64,000 bases of DNA, taken from assembly GCA_008729055.1 (NCBI GenBank), contig SDUX01000010.1, positions 496,001 through 560,000 on the forward strand. Direction: 5' to 3'. The notes beneath the pieces were generated by a model. That model worked only from the letters and a program-made list of their open reading frames with translations. It ran no database searches and was not told the origin of the DNA. Below are positions 11,311 through 22,257 of this stretch, piece by piece. Within the stretch, counting starts at the first letter, position 1. The number at the start of each line of letters is the position of its first letter. This stretch comes from Pyropia haitanensis. Taxonomy: Eukaryota > Rhodophyta > Bangiophyceae > Bangiales > Bangiaceae. Made by a program: the position numbers and the translations under genes.

Positions 11311-11376
11311 GGTGTCTGACGGCTCCACCTCGAGTAGGGTGGTCCTGCCCGTCAGCGTGTGCACAAAAACTTGCAT
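11311..11376 (-). pseudogene. ubiquitin-like N-terminal fragment
   Basis: An ATG at 11376 opens MQVFVHTLTGRTTLLEVEPS, then DT. This is the first 22 residues of a ubiquitin or ubiquitin-fusion protein with a few substitutions (H for K6, R for K11, L for I13 or T14). After SDT the frame departs into TLSSPR..., and a GTGCGA donor-like sequence lies about 20 nt further on. No confident second exon carrying the expected GIP..QRL and LRLRGG parts was found down to 10480. It is either the first exon of a diverged ubiquitin-like gene or an orphaned pseudogene fragment. Confidence 0.5.
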
Positions 11377-12182
11377 GGGTGCTGGCGCGGTAGGGACGCG
11401 ACCGACAGCCGTGCAGCGGCACCGCGGCTCTGGGTCCGGAAGGTAAGGCGGGGGAGAGCGGTGGCTGGGGAGAGGACGGAGAACGCACGAGAGTGTCTGT
11501 TGGAAAAGGCAGAGACGTGGGCGGAAGGGGAGGGCGTGCGTGGTGGGACGCACGACGGTAGACAGAAAGCGAGCGCCCAAGCGGCTTCTGTACCCCACTG
11601 CGGCGTTGACCTGGCAAGAAAAGCCACCACTCACGACAGGGACTGTGTACGTGCCGGCGGGCACCGCGGGGGAGTCGGGCCTGTCAGACGGCAGGCGTCC
11701 AGGCGAGAGACCCGGGCAAGCATGGCTGAGACCGGCGCAGCAACGCCCGCAACGTCACCGACGCTGGACATCGGGGACAGTCAAACGCGTACACACTCTC
11801 ACAACGAGATCAAAGGCCAAGGCCGCGCGCGAGCAGAGCAAAGCAGAAACAACGCGAAAAAAGAAAATACAAAGGGCGGGCCCCACGGCACAGAGCCATG
11901 CCCACTCACCGCTCAGACGCAACGCCAGCACCAGCCTCTCGGCGGGAAGCCCACGCGGTCGGCGCCGCAAGCCAAAGCCCCTCACCCACCCTGCGCGGCT
12001 GCCAGCCGTCCCGCAGACGCACACGGCCGCTGCCTCGCCCCGCCCCAGCGCCGCGCCGCCCCCCCCACAGTGCGCAGCAGTGGACCAGCAAAGACCGCGC
12101 GAGGCTCCCTTCCCCGCGGCGGCGCCGCCCCCACCTGGACACCCCGATCGGCCGCCCGCCCCACGCGGCCCGGCCCAGAGCC
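11377..12182. other. intergenic
   Basis: Separates the ubiquitin-like fragment from the 3' end of the nucleoplasmin-like gene. Around 11770-11880 it is purine-rich and relatively AT-rich. No supported gene. Confidence 0.4.
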
Positions 12183-12497
12183 TCAAGCCGCCGGCGACGC
12201 CGCCTCCTTCTTCCCACCCCGCCGGCGCTTCTTGCCCGACGCGGTCGGCGTGGCCGCGGCGGCCGCGGCGGGCGCCGCCGTGGCCGCCGCCGGCGCGGCG
12301 TCGGCCTTGGCCGCCGCCGGCGCGGCCGCGGCGGGCGGGCCCTTGGCCGCGCCCGCCTTGGCGGGCGCCCCCGCCTTGGCGGGCGTCGCGCCGGCACTGC
12401 CCTTGGCCTTGGCGGCGGCGCCCTTGGGCGGCGTCGGCTTGCCGCCGCCCTTGGCGGGCGGCGTCGCCTTGGCCGCCCCGGTCGCGCCGGGCGCGGG

Positions 12498-12539
<42 letters not shown>

Positions 12540-13680
12540 GCCCTTGCCCTTCTTGGCCCGCTTGGCCGGCGGGCCGTTGGCCGCGTTGCCATTCGCGGCG
12601 CCCTTCTTGCCCGCCGCCGCGTCCGCGTCGGCGTCAATGACGGTGGGCTCGGTAGCCCCTCCCGGCGCCTCGAGCTCCTCCACCACCGCCTGCTGCTTGA
12701 TGAGGGGCAGCCCCTCGTCGTTGCTGTCGCTCTCGTCGCTCCCATCACCGTCGCTGCTGTCGCTGCCGCCGCCGCCCGTCAGGTTCCGCAGCATCTTCTC
12801 ATTCATGCCGTCCACGTCGTCGCTGTCGCTGTCGTCCTCATCGCCCAGCTGCATCTCCACGTTGCCCGTCAGGTGCACCTCGTTGGCGCTCCCAACGACC
12901 GACAGGGAGAGGGCGTCCTCGGTGCCAATCATCACCTCGAGGGGGACCGACTCGGTCGCGCCGGCGCGCAGCACGCACAGCGCGTACGCCTCGCCCGTGT
13001 CGCGGGTGGCCATGACCACCGACCGGCCGGCCTTGTCCGCCACCTTCTCACCGAGCGACGCCATACCAATGCTCAGCGTCGCGGCCTGCGGGAGTTCCAC
13101 TTGGTGCTTGGCCCCGGGCGTCAGGGTCATGCCTGCAGACGCCGACCAACACAGCAACAAAAAAAAAAAAAAAAAAAACCGAGCGAGCGCACCACGCACG
13201 CACGCGAGACGGTGGGGACAAAAAAAAAAAAAAACAGCAAAGCGCACAGACAGGAAAACACAACCGAGTCAGCCACCCAGTTTCACGGGCGTCAACGCGC
13301 GCCCGCCGCCCGCCGTGACGGGGCCGAGGCCGTCCCGCAGCGGCGCGCGCGGCCAGCGCCACCACCACCACCACCACCACCACCACCCCCGCCACCGCCA
13401 CGGCCAGTGCCACTCCCCACGGCCGACGCCAACACGAGCCGAGAGCGCGGGGCGGCGAAAAACGGGAATGCAACAGCGCAAGCGCCAAGCGCGGCGGGCG
13501 GGGACCGCGGCGGGCCGACGCCAACGCACCCCAAAACATGGTCGACGACTCTGGGCCGCCGTCCATGCTGCCCATGTCGCCCATGTCCATCTCGCCCATG
13601 TCCATCGCGGCCGGTGCGTCGGAAGAAGGAACGGAAGGGGTATCACAGCCGGTCGCGCAGCAGCTGGGGGCAGTGGTCAT
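12183..13680 (-). CDS. nucleoplasmin-like / HD2-type nuclear protein
   Basis: Two exons, 13680-13530 and 13132-12183, with donor GTGCGTTGG and acceptor CTGCAG. Splicing creates the family N-terminal signature MFWGMTLTPG, followed by LSIGMASLG and an eight-strand nucleoplasmin domain as in plant HD2 proteins and nuclear FKBPs. Acidic DEDDSDSDD and SDSSDGDGSDESD tracts follow, then a K/A/P-rich histone-H1-like tail ending GKKRRRGGKK. There is no FKBP or zinc-finger domain. A role as histone chaperone or chromatin factor is inferred. The start is uncertain: the ATG at 13539 gives MFWG directly (319 aa), while in-frame ATGs reach 13680 (366 aa) and add a Met-rich leader with MDMGEMDMGDMGSM. The intron carries T runs of 20 and about 15 on the coding strand. 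Confidence 0.82.
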
Positions 13681-15723
13681 GCTCTGGGGACGCGGCGGGT
13701 GGGTCAACGGGGCGGGTCGACGAGTCCCCAGAAGACGGCGCGCTGCGGGACCGTACGCCGTGAGGCGACCGGCCGCGACGACGGCGCGACGGCGGCGGCA
13801 TGGGATCAAGAAAAGTAGCACCCACACTCCTTTCTTCGATTTGTCGAGGCTCAACATCCTTCTCTCTAGGGAGTGATGCAATTTCTCCACTCCCAAGTGT
13901 TGAACAAGTCTTCCCACATACCAATGGGATCTGGGGGCTCCCCCCCACGTGTGTCCCCTGTTCAGTGTACGGTGGGGACTGCCTTGTACACACGACCTAC
14001 AGTGCGTAGCCAGGCCGGTTAGCAGCCAGCCTGGCCGGCGAGCGGCCCCTCCACGGGCCCGCCGCCGACGGCAAAGGGCGTCGTTTGCTGAGAGCGGCCG
14101 CCGCGGCTGCCGTTTCCGCTCCTCCCTCCGCCACCCACCCCCCCCGGCGCCGACGGGGACCCGCGCCCGCGTTCCCGCCCGGTCGCCGCTCGCCGCGGCC
14201 GCCGCCGCGGCGGCGCGCCCACGCACGGACGTCCGCCGCGGCCGCCGCGCGTGCACCCTTGCTGCCAACCTACACTGGCTGGCGTGGCCCACGAGGGGGG
14301 GGGAGGGGGGGGGGAGGGGGGGGGGGGATGGTGTAGCGTAGAGGAGGCGGCGGCCGCCGCCCCCCCCCGCTGCGCCGCGACGCCGCCGTCGGCGCCGGCA
14401 CTCCCCCCCCTCCTCCCCCCCCCCCCCCCCCCCCGGCGCGCTCGTGCCGGCCGCGGCGGCGCCTGCCGCTTCCCCTCCCCACCAGCGGCGGCCGCGTCGC
14501 GGCGCCCCCCCCCCCCCACCCCCCCCCCCCCCCCCCCCGCGCCTCGGCAGCGCCGCCCGCACCCGCCGCCGTCGCGCGCGGCGGCCAACCCCCCCCGCCG
14601 GCGGCACGCCGACGCGTGTCGCCCTCCCTCCCCGCCCGCCCCGCCGCGCCCGCCGCGCGGCCAGCGTCTGGGGCGGCGGCGACGTGTCGCCGACGCGGCT
14701 CGCGGGGGCGGCCGCCGCCGGCCGCCGCGGCAGGGAGTGAGGGGGGGGGGGGGGGGAACGACCGCCGCCGCGCCGTCGCTCCCTCCCCCCCCCCCCCCCC
14801 CCCCCTCCTCCCGCCCCCCCCTTGGTGCCCGCCCCCGCCCGCCGACGCCCGCCGCCGCCGGCCGCGCCCCTCCTCCCGCCAGGCCGCCGGCGCTTCGCGT
14901 CACTGGCGGCCGGCCGCTGCCGCGGGCGCCCCGCGGCGGTGCTTCGTCCCCCCCCCGGCGGCGGCGCGGCGGACGCGGCGACGTGGTCGCGGCGGGCGGC
15001 GGTTGGGGGGGTGCCGCCGCCGCCGCCGCCGCCGCGTGGGTGGTTGCCAACGAGTCGCGGCGGCGGGGGGGGCGGGGGGGGGGGGGGGGGGGGACCGTGC
15101 ACGGTCGTTGGGAGGGGGGGGGGGGGGTAGACGCGGCGGCGGGCCCACTGGCACACGGCCGGGGGGGGAACCGCCGGCCGGCGGCGGGCGCGGCCGTCCC
15201 CCCCCCTCTCCCCGCTGCGGCGGCCGCGGCGCCGGGCGCCGCGGCGGCGGCTGCTGCCGGTGGGGTGTGCCGGCGGTGGGCACCGCCGTCTGCCCACCAC
15301 GCGGGCGCGCGGTCGGCGGCCGCCGGCGGGCGTCTGCCGCTGTTGTGGTCCCCGCGTTGGCGCGTCGGCGCCCGCCGCCGCCGCCGCTGGTACCGGCAGG
15401 GGCGGCAGTGGCGACGCTGGGGGGACGGCTCGGTGCCGGCGGGCCGCGCCGGTCGCGCGCCGCGGCGGGCGGTGGTGCGCGGCTCGTGCCGTGCGTTGGG
15501 GTGTGGGTGGGCGCGTCGTCCTCACTGTTTTCTGTTCCTCCACCTCCCCCCCCCTCGTTCCTTTGGGGAGACTCTTTTTTGGTCTGCCACCCCGCCCTCG
15601 TCTTGGTGCCTAGTCGTCCCTCCCCCTTTTGTTTCCCCCCTCCCCCCCCCCCCCCCTTCCCCCCCTTTCCCCCCCCACCGCCTCTGGTCTTTACGCCCCG
15701 CTGTTTGTTTGGTCTTGCCCGTC
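13681..15723. other. divergent intergenic block, extreme homopolymers
   Basis: Between the nucleoplasmin-like gene (-) and the adenylate-forming gene (+). At 13800-14010 base composition is near balanced, with a nested inverted repeat (GGGAGTG at about 13870 paired with CACTCCC, enclosed by CAACA and TGTTG). From 14100 to 15520 it is almost pure G and C, with many runs of 10-20. The last 180 nt before the start at 15724 are pyrimidine-rich, including a T run near 15575. Open frames here are compositional only. Confidence 0.45.
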
Positions 15724-17316
15724 ATGGCGGCCAAGCTGCTCTCCAGCCTGATGCACCACTCGCCGACCGAGGCGGCGCTGACGCTCGACACGCTGCGGGA
15801 GCTGCCCAAGGCGCGGTACGCGACGCAGCTGGCCATCACCACCCTCCCCGCCTCCCGCCGCGAGCGGCGCGCCACGTACAGCCACCTCGAAGTCTACAAG
15901 TACGTGGAGCGCATCGCCGGGACGCTGCGCGAGGCGGGCGTCCGCCCCGGCACGGTCATTGCGGTCGTGTGCCCGCCGTGCCTGGAAGCGGTCTGCTTCC
16001 TGTTTGCGCTCCACTGGATTGGCGCCGTCGGCGCGCCGCTGCCGCCGGCGCTGGGCGCGCCGCGGCTGGCCGCCGCGCTCACCGCCCTCGCCGCGCGGGC
16101 GGTGGTGTCGCTCGAGGCCGACGCGGGCGGCCGCGACGACCACCCGACGTACGCCAAGGTGGCGGCCGCCGCGGCGGCGGCGGGGGTGCTCGACTGGCAC
16201 CTGTCGCGCAGCGTGAATGAGGGCGTGTCGCTGGCGGTGCACGGCCGCTTTGCGGGCGACGGGGCGGCGTGGAAGGGCGGCGCGGGGGACTTTACGATCG
16301 ACCCGGACGAGGTCGCCATGCGCTACGTGACGGGCCTCGGCGGTGGCGGCGGTGGCGGCGGTGGGGGGGGGGCCGCCGGGGGGGACGCCGACACGGCCAA
16401 CGCGTCGGCGCTGCCACCCGAAGCGTCGGTGGTGCCGCTGTCGCACGCGGCGGTGGTGGGGGCGGCCAAGACCGTGTCGGACGCGTACGGGCTGGGCCTC
16501 TCCCAGACGACGGTGCTGCTGCACCCGCTGGCGAGCGTCCAGGCGCTGCTGGTGCTCGTCGCGACGCTCTACTCGGGCGGCCACGTGGTGCTCCCGCCGC
16601 CGGCGTCGACGGTCGCCGCGCCGGCGGGCGCGCCGCTCGCCGACCTTGCCGCGATGGTGCGGGACCACCGGGTGGACTGGCTCGCCGCGCCGCTGGGCGT
16701 GGCCGCGGGCCTTGTCGGCCCGGCCGCCGCCGCCCCGCGGCTGCGGCTGGTGCGCGTCGACGGCACCGCGGGCGACGGCGACGCCGGCGGCGGCGGCGGC
16801 GGCGGCGGCGACGTGCCGCCGCCGCTGCCCGCCACGCTCCTCGGCGCGCCCGTGTTGCCCGCCTGGGGCCCCGTCGAGGCCGCGGGCGTGGGCGCATTTG
16901 TCGTCCCCGGCGCGGCCGCGGTCGCCGACGGCGACGGCGACGGCGTCGGCGGCTCCGTGGGGCCCCCCGCCCCGGGCGTGCAAGTGGCGGTGGTGGCGGC
17001 GCCCGAGGCGGGCGGCGGCGCGCTGCGGCGGGTGCCGCCGGGCGAGATTGGCATCCTGCTCGTCCGTGGCCGGTCGGTCGCGGCGGGCCGGCTTGGCGGC
17101 GCCGCCGCCGCCGGGGCGGGCGCCACCGTCGCGGGCCTCCTCGGCACCGAGCCGCTGACGCTGGACGACGCGGACGGCCGGCCGGTGGGCGGGTGGATGG
17201 CGACCGCGGACCGGGGCCGGGTGGACCCCGCGACGGGGGCGGTGGTGCTCGCGAGCGCCGCGTCGGTGGCGGCGGCGCGGGCGACGGCCGCCCGCGCGGC
17301 GGCGGCCGCGTCGGCC

Positions 17317-17348
<32 letters not shown>

Positions 17349-18701
17349 CAAGGCCGAGGACGACCGGCGGGCGGCGGCGGCGGTGCGCGCGCGGGTGGCG
17401 GCCGAGTCGGGGGAGCGGGCGCGCGCGCACGCGGCGGCGCGGGAGGCGGAGCTGGCCGCCGCGTCGACGGCGGCCGCGACGGCCGCGGCGGCGGCCGCGG
17501 CGGCGGGCGCGCTGGGCGGCGGCAACGCCGCCGCGCACGGCGGCAAGGAGCTGCTGGTCATTGACAGTGAAGAGGAGGAGGAGGAGGACGACGACGACGA
17601 TGAGGAGGATGACGACAATGACGGCAGCAGCACCACGTCGTCTGCGGCGGGCGCGACGCTGCGGCGGCAGCTCGAGGCGTCGGGCGGAATTGACGCGGCG
17701 ACGGCGGCGGCCATCCTGGAGCGCCTCGAGGACGTGGAGCGCAACCACCTCGCCCTCGAGGCGGAGCTGACGCAAAGACACAACGCCGAGGTCGCCGACC
17801 TCCGCCGCCGCCTCGCTGACGCGCAGGCCGCGTCGGCGGCGGCAACGGCCGCCGCGGCCGCGGCGGCCGCACGCACCCCCCCCCGGTGGCGGCGGCAGCG
17901 GCGCCCCCCCCCCCCCCTCCCCCCCCCCCCCCCGGTCACGTACGCGCCGACAATGCCGCTGCTGATGGACGTCCAGATGGAGGCGATCGAGGCGTGCGCG
18001 CTGTCGGCCGCCGCGTCCGCCGCGGACGCGCACAAGCACACGCAGGCCGCCGTGACGGCGGCGCGCGTCATTGCCGACGCGGCGTACGGGGTGGAGGTGG
18101 ACGCGGACGGCAACCTGACGCTCGCCCACCCGCCGCGGTCGCCGTACGCGGGGCCCCGCTCGCGCGACGGCCGCGGCGGGAGCTCCCGCTCATCTCGAGG
18201 CGGCGCGGCCCTCCCGCCCGCGACCGCCGCCGCCGCCGCCGCCGCGGGCGCCGCCGGCGGCGGTGTCCTCACCGACGCGGCCGGGGACCAGGCGGGCCTC
18301 GTCAAGCACATCCCCATCTCGCTGGACCAGGTGGAGGGCGCGCTCACCTCCCACCCCGCCGTCGCGGCGGCGCGCGCGTACGGCGTGGCGGACGCGGCGA
18401 CGGGCACGCCCGACGTGCACGTGGCGTTTGTGACGCGCCGCGGCGCGCGGGTGTCCGAGCCGTGGCTCCGCCTCCACATGCAGTCCATCCTGCCCGCGGC
18501 GATGGTGCCGCGCCGGTTCTACTGGGTGGACCGCCTCGACGGGTGCAGCCGGGATGAGCTGGCGCGCGCCCGGGGGCTCCGTGATATGGGCACGTACGGG
18601 GGGGTCAACGCGGTGACGGGGGGGGGGGGGATGGGGGGGGGGGGGGGGGGGGGCGTGCCATTGGGGGGGTCGAGCCGGTCAAGGCCATCATGGCGGGATA
18701 A
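15724..18701 (+). CDS. degenerate adenylate-forming (acyl-CoA synthetase-like) protein
   Basis: About 990 aa. The N-terminal ANL fold is clear (TYSHLEVYKYVERIAGTLRE, GTVIAVVCPPCLEAVCFLFA). The C-terminal subdomain is also clear (PISLDQVEGALTSHPAV, LRLHMQSILPAAMVPRRFYW). The core motifs are abnormal: the ATP loop YTSGTTGxPKG is replaced by YVTGLGGGG..., the TGD aspartate motif by MATADRGRVD, and no catalytic Lys is obvious in DRLDGCSRDEL. Between the domains lies an insert of about 330 aa with an Ala/Glu helix, LLVIDSEEEEEED (SUMO-interacting-motif-like), a coiled coil (LERLEDVERNHLALEAEL) and a Pro tract. A G run at 18618-18653 shifts frame; the alternative frame then reads AIGGVEPVKAIMAG and stops at TAA 18699-18701, which I take as the true end. 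Probably a scaffold or pseudoenzyme. Confidence 0.75.
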
Positions 18702-18947
18702 AGGGACGCGAGGGGGTGGAGTGACGCGTGGGGGAGCGCGCGGCGGGGGGTGGCGGGGCGGGCGGGGACGTACGCGGGGCGGGCGCCCCCCTCAGCTGCG
18801 GCGGGGCGCGTGGGGGAGAGGGACGGAGGGGCGGGACGGGGGGTGTGCGCGGTCCCCCCCATCTCATTAAGGGCAAACACGAGTGGCGAGCGAGCGTTTT
18901 GTCAGGGCACGCTGCACCGACCAGACCCCGCGGTGGCACCGCCGCCG

Positions 18948-18976
18948 CCCGCCCGCCCGCCCGCCCGCCCGCCCGC
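18948..18976. repeat. CCCG tetranucleotide repeat
   Basis: About seven perfect CCCG units in the gap between the convergent adenylate-forming and DDB2 genes. Confidence 0.9.
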
Positions 18977-18995
18977 GGCCACCCGCCGGTAGCCG

Positions 18996-21260
18996 TCACC
19001 CCCGCCGGCGGGTGGTGCGGGTGCTCCCGCCCCCCCCCTCCCCCACGACGCGGGTGGTCAGCTTTTGGCGGCCCCGCCCTCCCCGCCCCCCCCCCGCCGC
19101 CGCCGCCGCCGCCGCCACCTTTTTCTTCTTCCGCCGCGGCGCGTCGCTGTCGTCGCTGTCCCCCCCCCCGTCGTCCCCGTCGTCCCCGTCGCCGTCGCCG
19201 TCGGCGGCGGCCGCCGCCCCCGCCGGCGCGTGCCCCCACAGGTACACGTTGAACGAGGAGCCCGACGCGATCACGTCCGCGGCGGGGTGCCACCGGTTGA
19301 CCGGCGCCACGTGCCGCAGCCGGTGGTCGTGGAGGCTGTCGAGCAGCACCCCCCCGCGGGCGGCCGTCCCGCCGCCCCCCTCACCCCCCAGCGAGTAAAT
19401 GTCAATCGGGTGCAGCCGCCGGACGCCCGGCGTCGGCCCCGGCAGCGGGTAGTCCTCGCCGAGGTAGCGGCCGACCGCAAAGAGGTGGTCGTCCCGCCCC
19501 CCCGCCGACGGCCGCGCCTGCCACACCGCCTTGAACGGGCTGAGGTACTGGTTAAAGTCGTGCGAGTGGACCACCTCCGCCGCGGGCGGCGCCGCCGCCC
19601 CAAACGCGTGCACGTCCCACACCCGCAGCCGGTTGTCCTGGCACGTGGCGAGCAGCCGCGAGCCCGTCGCCGGCGAAAAGTAGGCCGAGTTCATGACCCG
19701 CGTCGCGCTGTACGCGCCGACGGCGGCAGCGTCGAGGCGGGCAGCCGCCGACCCGCGGCGGGGCGCCGCGTCGCCAGCGCGGCCGCCGAGCATGCGCACA
19801 TCCCACAGCCGCACCGCGTGGTCATTGCCCGCGGTGGCGAGCAGCCGGTGCTCCCGCGCGCACACGTCCACGCTGTTGACCTTGCCCCGCCGGTGGACGT
19901 CCGCGACCGCCACGCCGCCGCCGCCCGCCCGCGGGTCCACCGTGTGCAGCTGGCCGCGGTCGTCGCCAACGTAGAGGGCGCCCGTTGGGGGGTGCAGCGC
20001 CATGCCGCCGGCCATCACCACGTCGCTCGTCCACCCGCGGGGGTTGAGGTTGAGCAGGTGCGCCGGCGCGGCGACACCCGACGGCGGCGGTCCCGTGGGG
20101 GGGGCGTACGCCGCGTGCACCGTCGCGGTCGCTGATGAGCCGCGGGCGGCGGCGTGCGGCGTGACGCGGCGGGTGCTGCCGGCCCGGCGCGACACGCCGT
20201 ACTGGTCGACGGGGCCCGCCGCGACGGCGGCCAGGTCAAACGGCACGCGCAGGACAGAGCCGTCGGCGGCGGTGGTGTACATGGCGTCGGGGGCCCGGGC
20301 GGGGTCAAACACCACCGCCGTGATGTTGGCGTGGTGCACCCGCACCGCCCGCGCGGGGGTGGTGTAGTGCAGCGCACGACGCGCGGCGCCGCCGTCGCCC
20401 CACTCCCCGCCGCCGCCATTGCCGTTGCCGTTGCTGCTGCCGTCGTCGTCGCCGCCCTTGTCGCCACCACCACCGCCGCCGCCACCGCCGGCGGCAGCGA
20501 CGGCGGCGGCGGCGGCGGCGGCACTCGCCAGGCGGGCGGCGACGCCCAGGTCCACCCCGTGCCGCCACAGCGCCACGTTCCCCCGCTTATCCGCGGCGAC
20601 GAGCAGCTCCGGCGCGCCCGGCGGGAACTCGAGCGCCGTCACCCGCCGCTGCAGCAGCCGCACGCCTGCGGCCACAACGCCCGCCCCCAGGATGGGCGGC
20701 CGGAGGGCAAGCCCCCGCGACAGCGCCGCCGCCGCGTGCGGGGCGGCGGCGACCTGGCGGGCGGCGGCGTAGCCCGGCGGCCGCGCCGCCGCCGACCGCG
20801 CCCGCCGCGACGCCGCCGCCGACGACAGGTGCGCGTACGGCACCGCCCGGTGCGGGCAGTCGGCCGACAGGTGGCCGTGGCGCTTGCAGATGTAGCACGG
20901 CCGGCGGGGGCAAGTCAGGTGCGTGTGGCCGGCCGTCGAGCAGAAGAGGCACACGTTGAGCGCCGACGCGTTGCGGAGGAGCTTGAAGCGCAGCGCCCCG
21001 CGGGGGGCCGCCGCCAGCGCCGCGGCGGCGAGGCGGTCGGCGGTGCTGACGGCGGCGCCGGACGCGGCGGCCGCTGCCGGCGTCGCCGCCGCCGGCCGGC
21101 CCCGACGGCGGGGGGGGGGGGCGCCGCCGCCGTTGCCACGGCCGCCCACGCCGTCCTCCCCTTCCTCGTCCGACGCGTCAGACGATTCGGCCGACGCGGG
21201 CTGCACGTCCAGGTCCTCCTCTGAGGGGATAAACTCGCCGTCATCGCTGCTGTCGGCCAT
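18996..21260 (-). CDS. DDB2: DNA damage-binding protein 2 (DDB2)
   Basis: 754 aa, one exon. The N-terminus is acidic (MADSSDDGEFIPSEEDLD). Two CX2CX4HX4C zinc knuckles follow (CLFCSTAGHTHLTC and CYICKRHGHLSADC), then a WD40 propeller with Gly/Ala insertions in its loops. The stretch LLATAGNDHAVRLWDVR is a full DWD box, the surface that binds DDB1 in CUL4 ubiquitin ligases. Plant-type DDB2 has similar Cys/His knuckles, which supports the name over other WD40 proteins. Expected role: UV-lesion recognition in chromatin and substrate recruitment to CUL4-DDB1. The Lys-rich PRRKKKK near the C-terminus may be a nuclear localisation signal. The start is the ATG at 21260. The last few residues lie beside C runs and may be mis-framed. 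Convergent with the gene ending at 18701. Confidence 0.88.
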   Translation of the reverse strand: MADSSDDGEFIPSEEDLDVQPASAESSDASDEEGEDGVGGRGNGGGAPPPRRRGRPAAATPAAAAASGAAVSTADRLAAAALAAAPRGALRFKLLRNASALNVCLFCSTAGHTHLTCPRRPCYICKRHGHLSADCPHRAVPYAHLSSAAASRRARSAAARPPGYAAARQVAAAPHAAAALSRGLALRPPILGAGVVAAGVRLLQRRVTALEFPPGAPELLVAADKRGNVALWRHGVDLGVAARLASAAAAAAAVAAAGGGGGGGGGDKGGDDDGSSNGNGNGGGGEWGDGGAARRALHYTTPARAVRVHHANITAVVFDPARAPDAMYTTAADGSVLRVPFDLAAVAAGPVDQYGVSRRAGSTRRVTPHAAARGSSATATVHAAYAPPTGPPPSGVAAPAHLLNLNPRGWTSDVVMAGGMALHPPTGALYVGDDRGQLHTVDPRAGGGGVAVADVHRRGKVNSVDVCAREHRLLATAGNDHAVRLWDVRMLGGRAGDAAPRRGSAAARLDAAAVGAYSATRVMNSAYFSPATGSRLLATCQDNRLRVWDVHAFGAAAPPAAEVVHSHDFNQYLSPFKAVWQARPSAGGRDDHLFAVGRYLGEDYPLPGPTPGVRRLHPIDIYSLGGEGGGGTAARGGVLLDSLHDHRLRHVAPVNRWHPAADVIASGSSFNVYLWGHAPAGAAAAADGDGDGDDGDDGGGDSDDSDAPRRKKKKVAAAAAAAGGGRGGRGRQKLTTRVVGEGGGGSTRTTRRRG

Positions 21261-22257
21261 GGAGCCGGCGAAGGAGAAGGGGGGGCGGGCGGGAATGACA
21301 ATGCGGGAAAGCAGACCGGAGCACAGGGCCAGGAGGCGGCAGAGGGGGGGGGGAGGGGCGGCGGCGAGTGCTCGCCGCGGGGTGCCACCACCGCGCGTGC
21401 CACACGAGCAGGAAGCGTCCCGACCAAGCGGGCGCGCCGGCGTTGATCGCGCTGATGTGGGCACCGCGTGGAACGCACCCGCACGGCACCGGGCGGCCGC
21501 AGCGTGACGTTGCGCACACAGACGACCACGACCGTCTTGTGGTCGATCGTCCCCACACCTTGCAAAGCGTGGCCCCAGGGGCCCGTGTGCGGAGGGGTCT
21601 CTGTCGAGGAGGCGCGCGCGTCGCGGCGGATCAACGCCCGTTTGCAACGAGGGTCGGATCAAAGGCTCACGGCGGCCGACTGGGATGGCCGTATGTACGT
21701 ACTTGAAATGAATCTTCCAATCGATTTGCCACGTGGCACGACGCTACCAATTCGACATTCTTAAGTAAATAGAAAATGGTATTACAATTGCCCCCCCGTT
21801 GCCGAGCGGAGCGGCATCATTGATCGAGTGTCGCCACTTTGCGAGGATGCGCCACCCGACCAGAGATCCGGGCGGCGGCCCGCGGGGACGCGTGCGGGGC
21901 GCGTGACCCACCACGCTCGCCACCCGCGCTATCCAGGAAGGGGATGCCGCTCCTGCTGCGGCCGCGGGCATTGGCGGCGGCCGCGGCGGCGGTTTGGCGG
22001 TGCGGGGCCGCCGCCGCCCCTCCCCCCGTCCCCTCTCACGAGCCCAGCGATGTTCCACCGGACCGTGCATTCCGGAATGGCATGGCGTGGCGTCTCTTTG
22101 TCGGGTTGGCCGAGTCGTCCGCCTCGGCCAAGGTGGCGGCGGATGACCGTGGGGGACAAGCGTCCCCCGCCGCACAATATAGCGAGCGGTGCACGCGGGC
22201 GGGGGGGGGGGGGTAGGGAGGGGGAGGGGGGGGAGGGGGGGGGGGCGGGCCGGATCG
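21261..22257. promoter_or_regulatory. intergenic with AT-rich island and G-box palindrome
   Basis: Upstream of DDB2 (-). An AT-rich island at about 21680-21790 contains the 10-bp palindrome GCCACGTGGC (21727-21736), a G-box core. No coding sequence is supported. The right end (22199-22255) is almost pure G on the plus strand. Confidence 0.4.

Noticed and set aside
13530..13680. Start of a Ctr-type copper transporter (Met-rich stretch)
   Set aside because: No Ctr membrane helices follow in any frame. Splicing to 13132 gives an exact nucleoplasmin-family N-terminus instead.
14251..15723. N-terminal extension of about 490 codons for the adenylate-forming protein
   Set aside because: The open frame continues upstream, but it is pure low complexity with G/C runs. 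The ANL homology starts at the ATG at 15724 after a pyrimidine-rich leader.
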